From an uncultured Verrucomicrobia subdivision 3 bacterium (lineage in GTDB: Bacteria; Verrucomicrobiota; Verrucomicrobiia; Limisphaerales; UBA11358), in the NCBI GenBank assembly GCA_903911825.1, contig CAIWFB010000156.1:1-40924 (forward strand): DNA of 40,924 bases, given 5' to 3'. Below the pieces are notes generated by a model. That model saw only the letters and a program-made list of their open reading frames with translations. It did not search any database and was not told the origin of the DNA. The position numbers and the translations under genes were made by a program. Positions 7,456 through 16,642 of this stretch are shown here, one piece after another; within the stretch, counting starts at the first letter, position 1; every line of letters starts with the position of its first letter.

Positions 7456-8807
7456 ACTTTCTCCCCCTCATCGAAGCCAAACGCGAAGGAAAAATTCTCG
7501 CGCCGAAAGAGATCCAAGAATTCATCCGCGAATTCACTGCCGGACGCATTCCCGATTACCAGATGGCCTCCATGCTCATGGCTATCTATTTTCGCGGTTT
7601 GAACTCGGCAGAAACCACCGCGCTCACGCTCGCCATGCGCGATTCCGGCGACGTATTGACGTTTCCCAAAGACAAACGTCCGCTCGTGGACAAACATTCC
7701 ACCGGCGGCATCGGCGACAAAGTTTCGCTCCCGCTCGCGCCGTTGCTCGCTTGCCTTGGTTTTCGCGTGCCGATGATTTCCGGTCGCGGTCTCGGCATCA
7801 CCGGTGGCACTTTGGATAAGTTAGATTCCATTCCCGGCTACCGATCATTGCTACCGGCCGACCTGATCACCAAGTTGGTTCAAAAAGTCGGCTGCGTCAT
7901 CTGCGGCCAGACCGACACGATGGTGCCGGCGGATAAAAAGATTTACGCTCTGCGCGATGCCAGCGGCACCGTGCCTAGCATCCAACTCATCACCGCTTCG
8001 ATCCTTTCCAAGAAGCTCGCTGAAAGTCTGGACGCGCTTATTCTCGATGTGAAATTCGGTTGCGCCGCCTTCATGGAAACCAAAGCCGATGCCCGCAAGC
8101 TCGCCACCGCGATGGTCACGCTAGGCAAGCAATGCGGCACCAACACGCGCGCGATTTTGACGGATATGAACACGCCGCTCGGACGCGCCGCTGGCAATTG
8201 GCTGGAGGTGAAGGAGAGCGTCATGTGTTTGGAAAGTAGCGCAGCCGTCTCGGCTGCCGCCCCTACTGCAGGCGAGACGCCTGCGCTACCTTGCGACGAC
8301 CTTCGCACGCTGGTCATTGATTCCGCCGCGCATTTGCTGGTTCAAACTAAGAAAGCAAAATCACTCGTTGCCGCGCGTAAGCTGGCGGAAGACTGCTTGA
8401 ACTCCGGCGCGCCGCGCGCGAAGTGGGATGAGATGATCGTGGCACAGGGCGCGGATCTGAAAGCGTTCAACCGCAAACTTGCTTTGGATTCCACCGCTAA
8501 AATCGTAGTAGAAGTGAAGTCGCCAAAAGCTGGCTTTCTAGCGAAGTGCGACGCGCGGATCATTGGCGAAGTCATCCGCGACATCGGCGGCGGTCGCTTG
8601 ACGAAAGAATCGCTCATCAACTACGACGTGGGCATTGATCGTCTCGCCAAGCCCGGCGAACGCGTGGAAAAATCCGGCGTGTTGTGCCGCCTTCACGCTG
8701 CGGATTCAGCCCAAGCCAAGGCTGTCACGGCACGACTTCAAGCGGCGTTTGAGATTTCCCCCCGCCAGTCCAAGGTCGCGCCGCTAGTTCAAGAAATCAT
8801 CGGCTGA
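7452..8807 (+). CDS. deoA: Thymidine/pyrimidine-nucleoside phosphorylase
   Basis: KHSTGGIGDKVSLPLAPLLACLG, MISGRGLGITGGTLDKLDSIPGY, ALRDASGTVPSIQLITASILSKK motifs. Confidence 0.94.
   Translation: MNFLPLIEAKREGKILAPKEIQEFIREFTAGRIPDYQMASMLMAIYFRGLNSAETTALTLAMRDSGDVLTFPKDKRPLVDKHSTGGIGDKVSLPLAPLLACLGFRVPMISGRGLGITGGTLDKLDSIPGYRSLLPADLITKLVQKVGCVICGQTDTMVPADKKIYALRDASGTVPSIQLITASILSKKLAESLDALILDVKFGCAAFMETKADARKLATAMVTLGKQCGTNTRAILTDMNTPLGRAAGNWLEVKESVMCLESSAAVSAAAPTAGETPALPCDDLRTLVIDSAAHLLVQTKKAKSLVAARKLAEDCLNSGAPRAKWDEMIVAQGADLKAFNRKLALDSTAKIVVEVKSPKAGFLAKCDARIIGEVIRDIGGGRLTKESLINYDVGIDRLAKPGERVEKSGVLCRLHAADSAQAKAVTARLQAAFEISPRQSKVAPLVQEIIG
8236..8289. repeat. Family B palindromic element inside thymidine phosphorylase (54 bp)
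   Basis: Left arm GTAGCGCAGCCGTCTCGGCTGC (8236-8257); right arm GCAGGCGAGACGCCTGCGCTAC (8268-8289); arms complementary except at two positions. Confidence 0.9.
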
Positions 8808-8864
8808 CATTTGGTCGGAATTTACCGAAGGAAAAATTCCATTCGGAAAATTCTGTCATTCTGT

Positions 8865-9164
8865 CTAAGCAATCTGTTCCCAGATCTTGATCTCGGGAAA
8901 AGCCACGCACAATTCTTCCACGCGCGGCAACAGGTTTTGAATGTGTGGCGATTGCAAATGCGCATCGAGGTGCGCCTGGCTTGTCCAGTTTTCGTGGAAC
9001 AGAAATTTCCCCACATCTTCCGGCAAAATATGGAGGTCGTAATTAACGCAGCCCGCTTCCTTGCGCGTGGGCGCAACGAGCCCGATCAAAACTTGTTTCA
9101 ATTCCGCTTCCTTGCCCGGCCGGGCTTGAAAGGTGGCGATGACCGTGGTGTTTTTTGCGCTCAT
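8865..9164 (-). CDS. Antibiotic biosynthesis monooxygenase (ABM)-domain / putative quinol monooxygenase
   Basis: 99 aa, TVIATFQARPGKEAELKQVL...EAGCVNYDLH...FHENWTSQAHLDAHLQSPH. Confidence 0.88.
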   Translation of the reverse strand: MSAKNTTVIATFQARPGKEAELKQVLIGLVAPTRKEAGCVNYDLHILPEDVGKFLFHENWTSQAHLDAHLQSPHIQNLLPRVEELCVAFPEIKIWEQIA

Positions 9165-9174
9165 ATTTCAGTTA

Positions 9175-9897
9175 TTAAGAAATGGATTCTAAAATTTTCT
9201 CCGCTGCCGCGCGGGGATTTTCCGCCGCGTAAATCGGACGGCCCACCACCAGCCAGCTTGCGCCCGCCTGCATGGCTTCGCGCGGTGTCAACGTGCGCTT
9301 CTGGTCATCGGCTTTTTCTGCGCCGGTGCGGATGCCTGGCGTGACCAATTGGATGTGCGGGGGAAGGATTTTCCGCAGCGCCACAATTTCCAGCGGCGAA
9401 CAAACCAAACCGCGCAATCCGGATTTAACCGCCAATTCCGCCAGCCGGGAAACTTGTCGCTCCGTGTCGGCTTCGCAGCCGATTTCCGACAGCGTAGCGT
9501 TGGTGGAACTCGTCAGCACCGTCACGCCCAAAACCAGCGGCGCGGTCAGCCCAAGAGCTTTAGCGGTATCCTGCGCGGCCTTTTCTGCGGCGCTCATCAT
9601 CTCGCTGCCGCCGCTGGTATGAATGGTGAGCATCTGCACATCCAAGCGAGTGGCTGCGGCTACCGCTTTGGCAACGGTGTTGGGGATGTCATGAAATTTC
9701 AGATCCAGAAACACGCTGGCACCGGTCGCGCGCACGCGCTTCACGATGTCCGGCCCGGCACTCACAAACAGTTCTTTGCCGATTTTGAACGCGCCCACCG
9801 CCGGCGCGATGAGTTCCGCCAGTTTCAAAGCTTGTTCCGCCGACGGCACGTCGAGCGCGGCGATGATGGGATTCTTAATATGAGCCACAGTGGACAC
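9175..9897 (-). CDS. pyrF: Orotidine 5'-phosphate decarboxylase (GTG start)
   Basis: IIAALDVPSAEQAL, VFLDLKFHDIPNTV, LVTPGIRTGAEKADDQKRTLTPREAMQAGASWLVVGRPI. Confidence 0.95.
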   Translation of the reverse strand: MSTVAHIKNPIIAALDVPSAEQALKLAELIAPAVGAFKIGKELFVSAGPDIVKRVRATGASVFLDLKFHDIPNTVAKAVAAATRLDVQMLTIHTSGGSEMMSAAEKAAQDTAKALGLTAPLVLGVTVLTSSTNATLSEIGCEADTERQVSRLAELAVKSGLRGLVCSPLEIVALRKILPPHIQLVTPGIRTGAEKADDQKRTLTPREAMQAGASWLVVGRPIYAAENPRAAAEKILESIS

Positions 9898-9940
9898 AGA
9901 TAAACACGGATGCCGTCAGAAAACAATTTTCAAACTGCGA

Positions 9941-11392
9941 CTACGGCGCAGCGGTGACGCGGAAGAAGCGCTTTGGAAAATTCGTGGTTTGATTATCGCT
10001 AAAATTAAAAGCGCTATTGGTCGTGGTCGTGTTGGTGAAGACCGGCGTCCAAGCGATAAAATCAGTCGTCGCTTCGACCGTGACCGTGCGACTTAAGCCG
10101 CCAGCGACGCGCATTTGGAACGGTGTGTTCGTGGTTCCAGCAAGCGCGGCAACTTGGATGGTGCGGAGGGCTTTCCGAAGATTTAGGCGACCGCCGGTGC
10201 GGCACTTTCCCGCGAGCGACGGTAGCGCATCCGTCGAGCTTAGCAGCCGCGCGATGGTTTCCTGATATGTGTCGCTCGGATATTGCGCCATCAGCAAAGC
10301 GCATGCGCCACTGACGTAGGGTGCAGCAAAAGAGGTTCCCGATTGTGCCAGATAAAAACTGGGGCTCGCGGCGAAGGTTGAATAAATTGACTCGCCCGGC
10401 GCAGCTAAAGCGACGTTCGTCACGCCATAATTCGAGCTCGCCGATAAGACATCGCTTGCGGAAGTGGAGGCCACTGTAACCACATTATCAAAAGGATAAC
10501 TGGCCGGATAAGTGGGGGCGACGTCGATGTTTGCCGTGCTGTTCCCGCAAGCAGCCACCACGATGATGTTTGAAGCTCTCAAACTATAAACAGCATTGGA
10601 GAGCGCCAGCGAAGCGGGAAATCCCCAGCTGGCATTGAGGATCCGCGCCCCGTTAGTCTTAGCAAATTCCAATCCCGCGATGGCTTGGGAAACCGAACCC
10701 AAGCCAAAATTATTGAAGGCTTTGTAGGCCAAGATCTGCGTGCGCCAGCACACGCCCACCACGCCTTTGCCGTTATTGCCCACAGCGCCCAGAATTCCCG
10801 CCACGCCGGTGCCGTGACCGGAATCGTCATTGGGATCATTGTTGCCAGCAACGACGTTCCAACCGTGGCTCCCGTCGGAAATTTTAGTCCACATATTCGA
10901 CGCTAGGTCTTCATGACCGTAAAGCACGCCCGTATCAATCACGGCCACGATGATGTTGGTGGCACTGGTGACAATATCCCACGCGGCCGGTGCGCTGATG
11001 GTGTTCAATCCCCAGAGTGTGCCGTTGGTGAAAGCGACTTCGTTGGGTTTGGTGTCGAAGACGTGACCGACATAATCCGGCTCGGCAAATTCCACCAGAC
11101 CGCTGCGCTGATATTGAGCGATGAGATTGGTGACCGTTTCACCGGCGGGAACCTCAATGACTTGTAACCCGCGAATACTGGCAAAGCTGGAGAGAATTTC
11201 ACTTTGGCGCAGCGCTTGAAATTGCCTCAAGTCCGCAGCACTAGCGCCTGCCTTGGATTGAATCAATATGCGATCAGCGCGAAACGCGGGTTGAACTGAT
11301 TGAACCGCTGCCGCAGCGCCAAAGCAGACGCCAATCAGCAGGATGATCCCTGTCGATTTGAGCCAGCGGCGGCAGCGGGTTTTCCAACTCAT
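9941..11392 (-). CDS. S8 family (subtilisin-like) serine peptidase
   Basis: Signal-like N-terminus, inhibitor-like propeptide, catalytic triad VIDTGVLYGHEDL / SGHGTGVAGILG / SGTSFAAPYVSGACALL. Confidence 0.93.
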   Translation of the reverse strand: MSWKTRCRRWLKSTGIILLIGVCFGAAAAVQSVQPAFRADRILIQSKAGASAADLRQFQALRQSEILSSFASIRGLQVIEVPAGETVTNLIAQYQRSGLVEFAEPDYVGHVFDTKPNEVAFTNGTLWGLNTISAPAAWDIVTSATNIIVAVIDTGVLYGHEDLASNMWTKISDGSHGWNVVAGNNDPNDDSGHGTGVAGILGAVGNNGKGVVGVCWRTQILAYKAFNNFGLGSVSQAIAGLEFAKTNGARILNASWGFPASLALSNAVYSLRASNIIVVAACGNSTANIDVAPTYPASYPFDNVVTVASTSASDVLSASSNYGVTNVALAAPGESIYSTFAASPSFYLAQSGTSFAAPYVSGACALLMAQYPSDTYQETIARLLSSTDALPSLAGKCRTGGRLNLRKALRTIQVAALAGTTNTPFQMRVAGGLSRTVTVEATTDFIAWTPVFTNTTTTNSAFNFSDNQTTNFPKRFFRVTAAP

Positions 11393-11489
11393 GAGTTAGT
11401 AACCATTCCACAAACTGATTATCTTTGAAAGCTGTTTTGCGGACCGAGGGTTTTTTGACTTCGCCTGCCGATTGCTTTAGCCTGCCGCC

Positions 11490-12782
11490 ATGAAAATTGT
11501 CCGCTCCACCGACAAGAATTTTGCCGCCAAACTTCGCGAAGTCGCCGCCGACTCCAGCCTTTTTGATGCCGAGATCGAAGCGCGCACCAAGGCGATTCTG
11601 CACGGCGTCTTCGTGCGCGGTGATGATGCGGTGTTAGAGTTAACGGAAAAATTTGACGGTGCCAAGCTCACCGCCGAGCAACTCGCGGTGACGCAGGCGG
11701 AACTTTTTAACGCCTCGCTTAATGCCGACGCTGCGCTGCGCTCAGCGGTGGCCGAAGCGGAAGGTAACATCGCTAGCTTTGCCAAAAAATCTAAACGTAA
11801 AGCGTGGGCGGGTAAAAACTCTCACGGCGCGAGCGTTGGTGAAAAATTTGACGCCTTCCAGCGCGTCGGCGTTTACATTCCCGGCGGCACGGCGCCGCTC
11901 GTCTCGACGGCGCTGATGACCATCACGCTCGCCAAAGTTGCAGGCTGCAAAGAAATCGTCGTCACCACGCCCTGCGGCAAAGACGGTTCTATCAATCCCG
12001 CGATTCTCTTCGCCGCGCGCGCGGCGGGCGCTACCGAGATTTATCGCATCGGCGGTGCGCAGGCGATTGCGGCAATGGCTTACGGCACGAAGACCATTCG
12101 CCGCGTGCAAAAAATTTACGGCCCCGGCAACGCCTACGTCAGCATGGCCAAGCGCTTGCTCGTCGGTCGGGTGGCGATTGATCTACTCGCCGGCCCGAGT
12201 GATTTGCTGGTGCTGGCGGACGATACGGCGAATCCTAAATTTGCCGCCGCCGATATGCTGGCGCAGGCGGAACACGGCTCAGGCCACGAACGCGTCTGGC
12301 TGGTGACGACCTCGGCAAAAATTCTCAAGGCGGTGCAATCCGAAATCGCGAAGCAATTGCCTAAGCTGGCGCGGCGCGATTTCATCAAGCGCGTGCTGGA
12401 GCGCAATACCTGGCTTATCCAAGTTGCTTCCGTGAGTGACGGCGTGGCGCTGGCAAATCAACTTGCGCCGGAACATTGCGAAGTCATCACGCGCGACGCT
12501 CGGAAAGTCAGCGACGGCATCATCACGGCGGGCGCTATCTTCCTCGGCAACTATTCGCCCACGGTGCTCGGCGATTACATCGCTGGTCCTAGCCACGTTT
12601 TGCCGACGGATGGCGCGGGCGCGTCTTTCGCCGGTCTGACGGTGGATCAATTTCAGCGCCGCACGAGCGTGGTGGAATACAACAAGCCTGCGCTGAAGAA
12701 GGCGTTGAAATCCGTGCAGAAATTTGCCGAACTCGAAGGCTTAGGCGCACATGGAAAATCGGCGGAAGTGCGGGTGAAATAA
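11490..12782 (+). CDS. hisD: Histidinol dehydrogenase
   Basis: YIPGGTAPLVSTALMTITLAKVAGCKEIVVTTP, YGPGNAYVSMAKRLLVGRVAIDLLAGPSDLLVLADD, LAPEHCEV, VLPTDGAGASFAGLTVDQFQRRTS. Confidence 0.96.
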   Translation: MKIVRSTDKNFAAKLREVAADSSLFDAEIEARTKAILHGVFVRGDDAVLELTEKFDGAKLTAEQLAVTQAELFNASLNADAALRSAVAEAEGNIASFAKKSKRKAWAGKNSHGASVGEKFDAFQRVGVYIPGGTAPLVSTALMTITLAKVAGCKEIVVTTPCGKDGSINPAILFAARAAGATEIYRIGGAQAIAAMAYGTKTIRRVQKIYGPGNAYVSMAKRLLVGRVAIDLLAGPSDLLVLADDTANPKFAAADMLAQAEHGSGHERVWLVTTSAKILKAVQSEIAKQLPKLARRDFIKRVLERNTWLIQVASVSDGVALANQLAPEHCEVITRDARKVSDGIITAGAIFLGNYSPTVLGDYIAGPSHVLPTDGAGASFAGLTVDQFQRRTSVVEYNKPALKKALKSVQKFAELEGLGAHGKSAEVRVK

Positions 12783-12806
12783 TCTGCTCGTAACACCGCG
12801 CTGCGT

Positions 12807-14495
12807 TCAGCGCTTCAACGCCTCAGCTTTGCGCTCATGAATCGCGGCGCGAACGGGATTGTTTTCCGCTTGGAAATGCGCGGCGAGTTTGGTTTGCAAA
12901 TCAAACTCCACGGATTTGCGGGTGATGGCGCTGCGCGACCAGACAAAACCCAAAGCGGTCAACGCGACGAGCAAAGCCAAGATGCCTGACAAATTATCGC
13001 GGGGAAAGCCAAGCGCCCCGCGTGCCAAACCAAACCCGCCAAGCACCAAGAACAGCCCCAATCCGGCAGCTAAAATCAGCGGAGCTTGGCGGAGTAAAAC
13101 TGCAGCCACAGCCGCCAAAAAACCGGGCGCCGGTTGTTGCGCGGGCGCAAAGCAAGCGGTGGGCATGATGGGTTTTAATTTTTCATTCTGCAAAACGCCG
13201 AGGATGACTTTGGGATCAGGCCGCACGGTCGGTTTTTCAAAAAGCTCTTTCTCGTCGCCAGTGGTCAGGAAAGTTTCCACCCGCTCTTCAGCAACGAGGT
13301 TCATCAAGCGACTAGGAATCAGGAGTTGATCCACGACGATTTGGGAAATAAATCCGAGCTGATAAAACAAGACGCCTGCCAATAGCAATGGCGCGAGCGG
13401 CGCTAATTGCTGCGCCGCTTTCCCCTTCGCCCACTGGCGCAACAGTAAGAGCACGGCGAAAAATCCCGCGATTACGAAGATGTTCAGCACGTCCATGTAG
13501 CGGCTAGCGGGGAAACCATCGCCGTAATTAGCGCGGCCAAAAGCGATGGCGGCGGCTTGCAAGGCGCTCCATAAACCGAGGGTCAGGAGAAATTCTGCCG
13601 CGCGGGTGTCGGGAAAATATTTGCGGGCATAGAAAATGAGCAGCGCAACCAACGGTAGTAGCATAGCCAAACACAATAGCCCGGGATGCTCGATAAAGGG
13701 CCACGCGAAATTGCGCGTCAGAGCGGCGAGAAATTCCCGCAGCGTGTGTGCCCGCAGTGGTAGGTCGTCAGGCATGGAAACTTTCATCGCTAAGCCCGCA
13801 ACCACGATGACCACACAGAGTGCGAAGGTGAGCATACTTCCTTTCTCCAGACGCCGATTCGTTAGTGCGCGCAAAACGATTAACCCGCCGACGGCCAACG
13901 CAGCCAGAAAGCCCGAAGCCATCGTGCCTAATCCGGCAACAGCTGCCGCCACGCCCAACCACCAGCGCCAGCTACCGACCTGGCCGAAACCCAGTCCCAA
14001 CACGGTGCCGAGCGCGGCGAGGCTCATGAAATATTGCTGGGAATTGATGGCCCAGATGGTGTTTTCAGCGGCGTAAGGCAGCGCGTAAAATGGGGCCAAT
14101 AGAAAACAGATGAGCCAGCCGCTCCGCCGTCCGAGAAATTCCCAGAGAGCAAATGCCAGCGCAACGACGAAAGTCGCGTGGATCAATACGTTCACTGTCA
14201 TTTGTAACAGCGGTTCCCAGCGACCGTTCAGCGAAATGATGCCCAAGTCCAGCAGCCGCGTGAACACGATCCGATGTTCGTTGGAGGGAACGAATAGATC
14301 GCGCCAGCCAAGCCGACCTTCCACCCACGGGCGGAGCGTGGCTTCCGCTTCATACCACTGATCCCAGAGCGGCAGCGGCGAACCATAGAGTTGCACGACC
14401 CACAGTTTCGCCCCGACCACGACGAGAAACAGCGCTGCCAGCCAGAGGGCAAATTGTCGGGGCGATTCGGTTTTGGCCTGGTCGGACATAATCAA
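12807..14495 (-). CDS. Polytopic membrane protein, unknown function
   Basis: 562 aa with many hydrophobic segments; overlaps dus by 4 bp (14492-14495). Confidence 0.75.
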   Translation of the reverse strand: MIMSDQAKTESPRQFALWLAALFLVVVGAKLWVVQLYGSPLPLWDQWYEAEATLRPWVEGRLGWRDLFVPSNEHRIVFTRLLDLGIISLNGRWEPLLQMTVNVLIHATFVVALAFALWEFLGRRSGWLICFLLAPFYALPYAAENTIWAINSQQYFMSLAALGTVLGLGFGQVGSWRWWLGVAAAVAGLGTMASGFLAALAVGGLIVLRALTNRRLEKGSMLTFALCVVIVVAGLAMKVSMPDDLPLRAHTLREFLAALTRNFAWPFIEHPGLLCLAMLLPLVALLIFYARKYFPDTRAAEFLLTLGLWSALQAAAIAFGRANYGDGFPASRYMDVLNIFVIAGFFAVLLLLRQWAKGKAAQQLAPLAPLLLAGVLFYQLGFISQIVVDQLLIPSRLMNLVAEERVETFLTTGDEKELFEKPTVRPDPKVILGVLQNEKLKPIMPTACFAPAQQPAPGFLAAVAAVLLRQAPLILAAGLGLFLVLGGFGLARGALGFPRDNLSGILALLVALTALGFVWSRSAITRKSVEFDLQTKLAAHFQAENNPVRAAIHERKAEALKR

Positions 14496-15496
14496 TTTTC
14501 CACCGGCACGAGCGTCATCGGTTCAGCGTGGTCAAGGAACGCATTACACACGTCCCAAAAATTAGCGGTGTTTTCCACGCGGCGAATGTCGTGCAGAAAT
14601 TTCTCACCGAGCGCTTCGCCGATGAAGTTCATGAATTTTTTCATGCGCTGCACTTGCGATGATTCTTTGACGCCGGGCGTGATTTCGTTGTCCCACAGTT
14701 CGTGGAGGTAAGCCAGCACGTCGCGACCGAGCGGCAACTTCACCGGCTCACCGCGCAGTTGTTGGCGGATCTGGTCGAAGAGCCACGGATTGCGAATCGC
14801 GCCGCGCCCGACCATCAAGCCGCGCACGCCGGTGTCGGCGACTAACGCTTGCGCTTGCGTGGGACTAAAAATATTTCCGTTCGCGAGCACGTGACATTTT
14901 AATTCGCGGACCGCTTGCGCCATCAAATCATAGCGCACGCCAGGACGATACATCTGCAACACGGTGCGCGCGTGAACGGTGAGCAAGTCAATGGAGTGCT
15001 TGGCGAAAATGGGGAGCAATGTGTCGAACTCCGCAGGCGACTCGAAGCCGAGCCGCGTTTTCACGGTGAAAGGAATTGTCACTGCGTCGCGCAGCGCACC
15101 CAGAATGGCATCAATCCGCTGCGGTTCGCGCAGCAGACCGCCGCCAGCACATTTGCGATACACGATCGGCGCGGGGCAGCCGAGATTGAGATCAATCGCG
15201 GCGACGGGAAAATTTTGTAATTCTTTCGCTGTGCGAACGAGCGCGGGAATGTCGTTGCCGATCAGTTGCGCGATGATGGGGCGACCGGTGGGATTTTTGG
15301 TGATGGAATCGAGAATCCACGTTTCTAGATTCGAGACGGAATGAACGCGAAAATATTCTGTCCAATAAATATCCGGCCCGCCGTAGCGCATGACCACGCG
15401 CATGAATTCCAGCGTGGTCACGTCCTGCATGGGCGCGAGCGCGAGCAGCGGCGCGGGCGCACGGAGCAATTGGCGAAATGTTTCGGACGGAGTCAC
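14492..15496 (-). CDS. dus: tRNA-dihydrouridine synthase family protein
   Basis: LAPMQDVTTLEFMRVV, AAIDLNLGCPAPIVYRKCAGGGLLREP, PFTVKTRLGFE, LTVHARTVLQMYRPGVRYD, LANGNIFSPTQA. Confidence 0.93.
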   Translation of the reverse strand: MTPSETFRQLLRAPAPLLALAPMQDVTTLEFMRVVMRYGGPDIYWTEYFRVHSVSNLETWILDSITKNPTGRPIIAQLIGNDIPALVRTAKELQNFPVAAIDLNLGCPAPIVYRKCAGGGLLREPQRIDAILGALRDAVTIPFTVKTRLGFESPAEFDTLLPIFAKHSIDLLTVHARTVLQMYRPGVRYDLMAQAVRELKCHVLANGNIFSPTQAQALVADTGVRGLMVGRGAIRNPWLFDQIRQQLRGEPVKLPLGRDVLAYLHELWDNEITPGVKESSQVQRMKKFMNFIGEALGEKFLHDIRRVENTANFWDVCNAFLDHAEPMTLVPVEN

Positions 15497-15580
15497 GCGG
15501 CGACAAGTTAAACGAGTTAAACAAGGAAACGCGAATAATTCTTGCGTTGGCAGGGGTTGTCGGAAATTTTACACGCACAC

Positions 15581-16624
15581 ATGAGCTCCAATCAGAAAGT
15601 TTTTATCGGCACCGACAGCGGCGCGACCACCACGAAACTCTGCGCGGTTTGGGAATCCGGCGAACCCGTCTCTAACAAAGTTTTGCAACGTTCCACCAGT
15701 TCGGAAAATGGCCGAGGCGCGGTCATCGCGTCATGGATCACGGGCGTCAGCGATTTTCTCGCGCAGAATAATCTGCAATGGTCACAAGTCGCGGGCGTGG
15801 GGCTCGCGATTCCTGGGCCATATGAACGCTACGGAGTTTTTAGTCGCACGCCGAATCTGCCCGCGAGTTTTTCGGGCTGGGATGTTTACACCGATTACAA
15901 GACGGCTTTGGAAAAACAGGCGGGGCGTCCACTGCCGCTCGTCGTGGGTAATGACGGCAACTACGGTGGCGTAGCCGAGGCGCGATTGGCGCGAGGCGAC
16001 GCCAAGGCATCCGTGATGATGCTCATGCCGGGTTCTGGACTCGGCGCGGCGTTCGTCGGTAAGGATGGGCTTTGTTTGGATGGCGACACGCTCGCGGGCA
16101 TGGAAGCGGGTCACATGCCGGCGACCTTGCAACTGCTCGGACTCACGGGCAAGCCTTTCACCTGCGGCTGCGGCCGCGACTGGGGTTGCGTGGAAGCATA
16201 CACGACCATCTCCGGTCTGCCGCAATTGCTCGCCGAAAAAATCAAAAATCATCCGACGCACGAACTGGCGACATCCACCGCGCCGATCAAAGAAAAAGTT
16301 CTCTCGCTCCGCACGCGCGCGCAAAAGGGCGATGTGTTGGCGTTGGAAATTTTTGATTTTCAAGCGCGCGTCATGGGTTTGCACGTCGCGAATTTATCCA
16401 TGGCTTTTGACGCTGGTATCGTGGTCATCGGCGGCGGCTTGATGGATCACGAGGCGACCACGCCGGAATTCCGCGAGCGCTACATGAACATCATCCGCGA
16501 GACCGCCGTTCCGTATCTCTGGGCTCCGCAACGCGGCACGATCAAGATTGTTCCAGCGGCTCTGGGTGAACTCTCGCAAGCGATTGGCGCGGCGCTCGTG
16601 GCACTTTACCAAAGTCGCGCCTGA
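15581..16624 (+). CDS. ROK-family sugar kinase / BadF-type
   Basis: Start MSSNQKVFIGTDSGATTTKLCAV; VGLAIPGPYERYGVF; VVGNDGNYGGVAEARLARG; MLMPGSGLGAAFV; CGCGRDWGCVEAY; IVVIGGGLMD. Confidence 0.85.
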   Translation: MSSNQKVFIGTDSGATTTKLCAVWESGEPVSNKVLQRSTSSENGRGAVIASWITGVSDFLAQNNLQWSQVAGVGLAIPGPYERYGVFSRTPNLPASFSGWDVYTDYKTALEKQAGRPLPLVVGNDGNYGGVAEARLARGDAKASVMMLMPGSGLGAAFVGKDGLCLDGDTLAGMEAGHMPATLQLLGLTGKPFTCGCGRDWGCVEAYTTISGLPQLLAEKIKNHPTHELATSTAPIKEKVLSLRTRAQKGDVLALEIFDFQARVMGLHVANLSMAFDAGIVVIGGGLMDHEATTPEFRERYMNIIRETAVPYLWAPQRGTIKIVPAALGELSQAIGAALVALYQSRA

Positions 16625-16642
16625 GGCTTCGGCGATGGCGTC

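Noticed and set aside
8808-8864. Possible terminator ggaattt...aaattcc after deoA
   Set aside because: Weak AT-rich stem without a clear T run; not enough support.
9886-9920. ACACAGATAAACACGGAT sequence at the pyrF start as another repeat family
   Set aside because: Resembles a dispersed repeat I have seen in other genomes, but only one short copy is visible here, so it was not listed as a feature.
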